Below, piece after piece: positions 22,641-24,457 of a stretch of DNA of 24,457 bases (its first letter is position 1; every line of letters starts with the position of its first letter). Made by a program: the position numbers and the translations under genes. The notes under the pieces were generated by a model. The model did not search any database. It saw only the letters and a list, made by a program, of their open reading frames with translations, and had not been told where the DNA came from. This DNA is from an uncultured Prevotella sp. (GTDB lineage Bacteria > Bacteroidota > Bacteroidia > Bacteroidales > Bacteroidaceae): positions 1-24,457 of the forward strand of contig UQPD01000018.1 in NCBI GenBank assembly GCA_900542795.1. The letters run 5' to 3'.

Positions 22641-23665
22641 AAAAATATTTTTCGACACTCAAAAATTTGCTCACCCTCTTGCTCTTGCTTTCAGCAAGTG
22701 CATTTGCATCGTGTGTAACAGAGGAGATCGCTCATAACGATAAGCGTGGCAACTTCGAGGCATTGTGGAAAACGCTCGATGCGCATTATTGTTTTTTCGA
22801 TTACAAAAAAGAGCAATATGGTCTTGATTGGACAGAGGTTCGCCAACGTTATGCTCCAATGATTGATGAAAAAATGACCAATAAGCAACTCTTTGAAGTG
22901 CTTTCGCAAATGACCTATGAGTTGCGCGATGGGCATGTCAATCTTTCAGCATCGCATAATGTGGCACGTTATGGACGTTGGTTCGATGATTACCCCATGA
23001 ACCAAAGCGACTCTTTAGAACGTAAATATCTGGGACGTGCCGAGGACTATCAGCAAGCCTCAGGACTCAAATATCGCATCCTTCGTAACAATGTGGGCTA
23101 TGTGCGTTGCAGCAGCTTTGCCTATGGCTTTGGAGATGGCAATTTGCAAGAAATGCTCCGTTATCTTGCTACATGTTCCAAACTCATTGTTGATGTGCGT
23201 GGCAATGGGGGAGGCATGCTCACAGCTGCCGAAAAATTAGCCTCCATTTTTATCAACAGCGAAACCCTTGTGGGCTACATGCAGCACAAAACGGGTGCAG
23301 CCCATCAAGCCTTTTCAACGGCAGACCCCATTCATTTAAAGCCCTTTGTAGGATTACGTTGGCAGCGTCAAGTAGTGGTGCTAACCAATCGGCGTACCTA
23401 TAGTGCAGCCAATAGCTTTGTAATGTTCCTAAAGGGACTTCCTCAAGTAACCATCGTGGGCGACACTACAGGAGGCGGTGCTGGAATGCCCTTTTCAAGT
23501 GAGTTACCCAATGGTTGGGCAGTGCGTTTTTCAGCCTGCCCCATGTTTAACCGACACATGCAGTTAACCGAGATGGGCATTGCGCCCGATGTGAAAGTAG
23601 ACATCACCCCCAGCGATTATCAGCGGGGTGTAGACACAATTCTTGAAACTGCCATCGATTTGTAA
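22637..23665 (+). CDS. S41-family (tail-specific/tricorn-like) protease lipoprotein
   Basis: Predicted lipoprotein protease of 342 residues. The signal sequence has a long leucine run and a lipobox FASC with the lipidated C26, followed by VTEE, acidic residues like those of Bacteroidetes surface-export signals. The N-terminal helical part has LRDGHVNL (96-103) with H100. The protease core shows VDVRGNGGG (185-193), the likely nucleophile S256 in RRTYSAANSF, and VGDTTGGGAGMP (274-285). There is no obvious PDZ domain between them, unlike CtpA. It is translationally coupled to the DUF3316-like gene and may process or turn over surface proteins. Substrate unknown. Family assignment is good; surface display is inferred. 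Confidence 0.87.
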   Translation: MKKYFSTLKNLLTLLLLLSASAFASCVTEEIAHNDKRGNFEALWKTLDAHYCFFDYKKEQYGLDWTEVRQRYAPMIDEKMTNKQLFEVLSQMTYELRDGHVNLSASHNVARYGRWFDDYPMNQSDSLERKYLGRAEDYQQASGLKYRILRNNVGYVRCSSFAYGFGDGNLQEMLRYLATCSKLIVDVRGNGGGMLTAAEKLASIFINSETLVGYMQHKTGAAHQAFSTADPIHLKPFVGLRWQRQVVVLTNRRTYSAANSFVMFLKGLPQVTIVGDTTGGGAGMPFSSELPNGWAVRFSACPMFNRHMQLTEMGIAPDVKVDITPSDYQRGVDTILETAIDL

Positions 23666-23691
23666 CCCTATATACACATTTTCGCATAGAG

Positions 23692-23758
23692 TTGCTATCA
23701 ACAAAAAAATCGCAAACACCTCATTGTAGGATGCTTGCGATTTTTTTGTTGATAGCAA
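23692..23758. terminator. Bidirectional terminator, 24-bp perfect inverted repeat
   Basis: Bases 23692-23715 are exactly complementary to 23735-23758, with a 19-base loop. Each arm contains an A7 or T7 tract just outside an ATCGCAA/TTGCGAT core, so transcription from either side meets a short hairpin followed by a T7 run. It separates the S41 gene (ends 23665) from the convergent marC gene (stop at 23763-23761). The arms extend 11 bp past the T tracts. Confidence 0.93.
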
Positions 23759-23760
23759 AA

Positions 23761-24369
23761 TTATTGCAACGAAATTAGTGCGCTTAAGTTAGCGGTGAAC
23801 AAACGTACAGAGATAGCCAAAAGGATGATGCCAAAGAATTTGCGGAGCAAATAAATGGCAGCAGGCGAGATGATGCGTTCTACCTTGTCGGTAGCCTTTA
23901 GCACAACAAACACAAAGACCATGTTGAGCAACAAGCCAATAATAATGTTTACGCTGGCATATTCGGCACGTAGTGAGAGTAGTGTGGTGAATGAACCTGC
24001 ACCTGCTAACAAGGGGAATACCACAGGTATGAGTGTGGCAGACTTGATGGGTCCCATATTCTTAAAAATCACCACATCCAAAATCATCTCAAGCGACATC
24101 AAGAAGATGACTAACGAACCTGCTACGGCAAACGAGGCAATATCCACATTAAACAACCGTAGCATGGCATCGCCCGCAAAGAAGAAACCGAGCAACAAGC
24201 CCAATGAGATAAGAGTAGCCTTCCAAGCGTTAACGGGACGCCCTTGTTGTTTTAGGCTAATAAATATTGGGGTAGACCCCAATACATCAATCACAGCAAA
24301 GAGCACAATGAATGCACTGGCTATTTGCTGCATGTCAAGCCGTTCAAAAAGGTAGTTTATTGAAAACAT
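23761..24369 (-). CDS. MarC-family integral membrane protein
   Basis: An inner-membrane protein of 202 residues with about six hydrophobic helices. The N-terminal ASAFIVLFAVIDVLGSTPIF and the central PVVFPLLAGAGSFTTLLSL fit the MarC family, in which the P..FPLLAGPG-like loop is conserved. Despite the name, E. coli MarC was later found not to cause multiple antibiotic resistance; transport activity is unproven. The longest reading starts at 24438 but its first 23 residues are low-complexity and derive from an AT-rich tandem repeat. I chose ATG at 24369 (MFSINYLF); ATG at 24333 (MQQIASAF) is also possible. Confidence 0.88.
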   Translation of the reverse strand: MFSINYLFERLDMQQIASAFIVLFAVIDVLGSTPIFISLKQQGRPVNAWKATLISLGLLLGFFFAGDAMLRLFNVDIASFAVAGSLVIFLMSLEMILDVVIFKNMGPIKSATLIPVVFPLLAGAGSFTTLLSLRAEYASVNIIIGLLLNMVFVFVVLKATDKVERIISPAAIYLLRKFFGIILLAISVRLFTANLSALISLQ

Positions 24370-24388
24370 GATTAAATAGATTTTTTTT

Positions 24389-24414
24389 AAGTAATAAGTA
24401 AGAAGTAATAAGTA
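24389..24414. repeat. Short tandem repeat upstream of marC
   Basis: AAGTAATAAGTA occurs at 24389-24400 and 24403-24414, a 14-base period with two spacer bases, next to a T8 run at 24381-24388. Simple repeats of this composition are common between genes in Bacteroidetes. It disfavours the longer marC reading through it. The remaining bases to 24457 show nothing else. Confidence 0.8.
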
Positions 24415-24457
24415 ATACAAGACTAAGGAAAGAAGCAATATAGGCTAAATAGAATGT

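Noticed and set aside
24370..24438. N-terminal extension of the MarC protein
   Set aside because: It is encoded by an AT-rich tandem repeat and T8 run; homologues as I recall them begin near the first conserved helix.

Overview
The window looks like part of a Bacteroidales chromosome, plausibly Prevotellaceae. The support is the repeated TAnnTTTG promoter element (the Bacteroidetes -7 box) in front of most transcription units, an arginine cluster in Bacteroidetes order (argR, GNAT, argG, argC, argD), Bacteroidetes-type secreted glycosidases, type IX secretion-like tails, and a lipoprotein with acidic residues just after its lipidated cysteine. The genus is inferred. Bases 1-47 are not genomic: they match the end of an Illumina P7/Nextera adapter, so this is the raw end of an assembled contig.

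Layout. 48-4949: arginine biosynthesis on the plus strand: the ArgR repressor, a GNAT acyltransferase that probably makes the first acyl-glutamate intermediate, argG, argC and argD, closed by a terminator shared with the next, convergent gene. 4966-8432 (minus strand): alanyl-tRNA synthetase, followed by a four-helix-bundle (S23/Avd-fold) protein with a coiled-coil tail. 8742-9374: a YqiA-like esterase read divergently from alaS. 9449-16473: three exported proteins, namely a GH29 fucosidase with a discoidin-type domain, an unrecognised multidomain protein, and a large GH84 beta-N-acetylglucosaminidase. The last two end in segments that look like type IX sorting tails. There is no SusC/SusD pair, so this is a small glycan-degrading island rather than a standard polysaccharide utilisation locus.

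16601-19988: a phosphate-uptake unit. It holds a PiT transporter fused to a PhoU-like domain and, overlapping it by four bases, an OprO/OprP-type outer-membrane porin. Tandem repeats with 11-bp spacing lie just upstream of the -7 box and resemble a PHO box. 20191-20790 (minus): ribosomal proteins bL21 and bL27, with a leader that may be structured. 21065-23665: a DedA membrane protein, a DUF3316-like exported protein and an S41-family lipoprotease, the last two overlapping by four bases. 23761-24369 (minus): a MarC-family membrane protein, separated from the protease by a perfect 24-bp inverted repeat acting as a two-way terminator.

No rRNA, tRNA, CRISPR array, insertion sequence, phage gene or reverse transcriptase was seen. 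Most of the window is conserved core genome. The parts most worth following up are the PHO-box-like array, the unrecognised exported protein at 11073-12803, the four-helix protein behind alaS, the DUF3316-S41 pair, and a 12-base sequence shared by two separate terminators.
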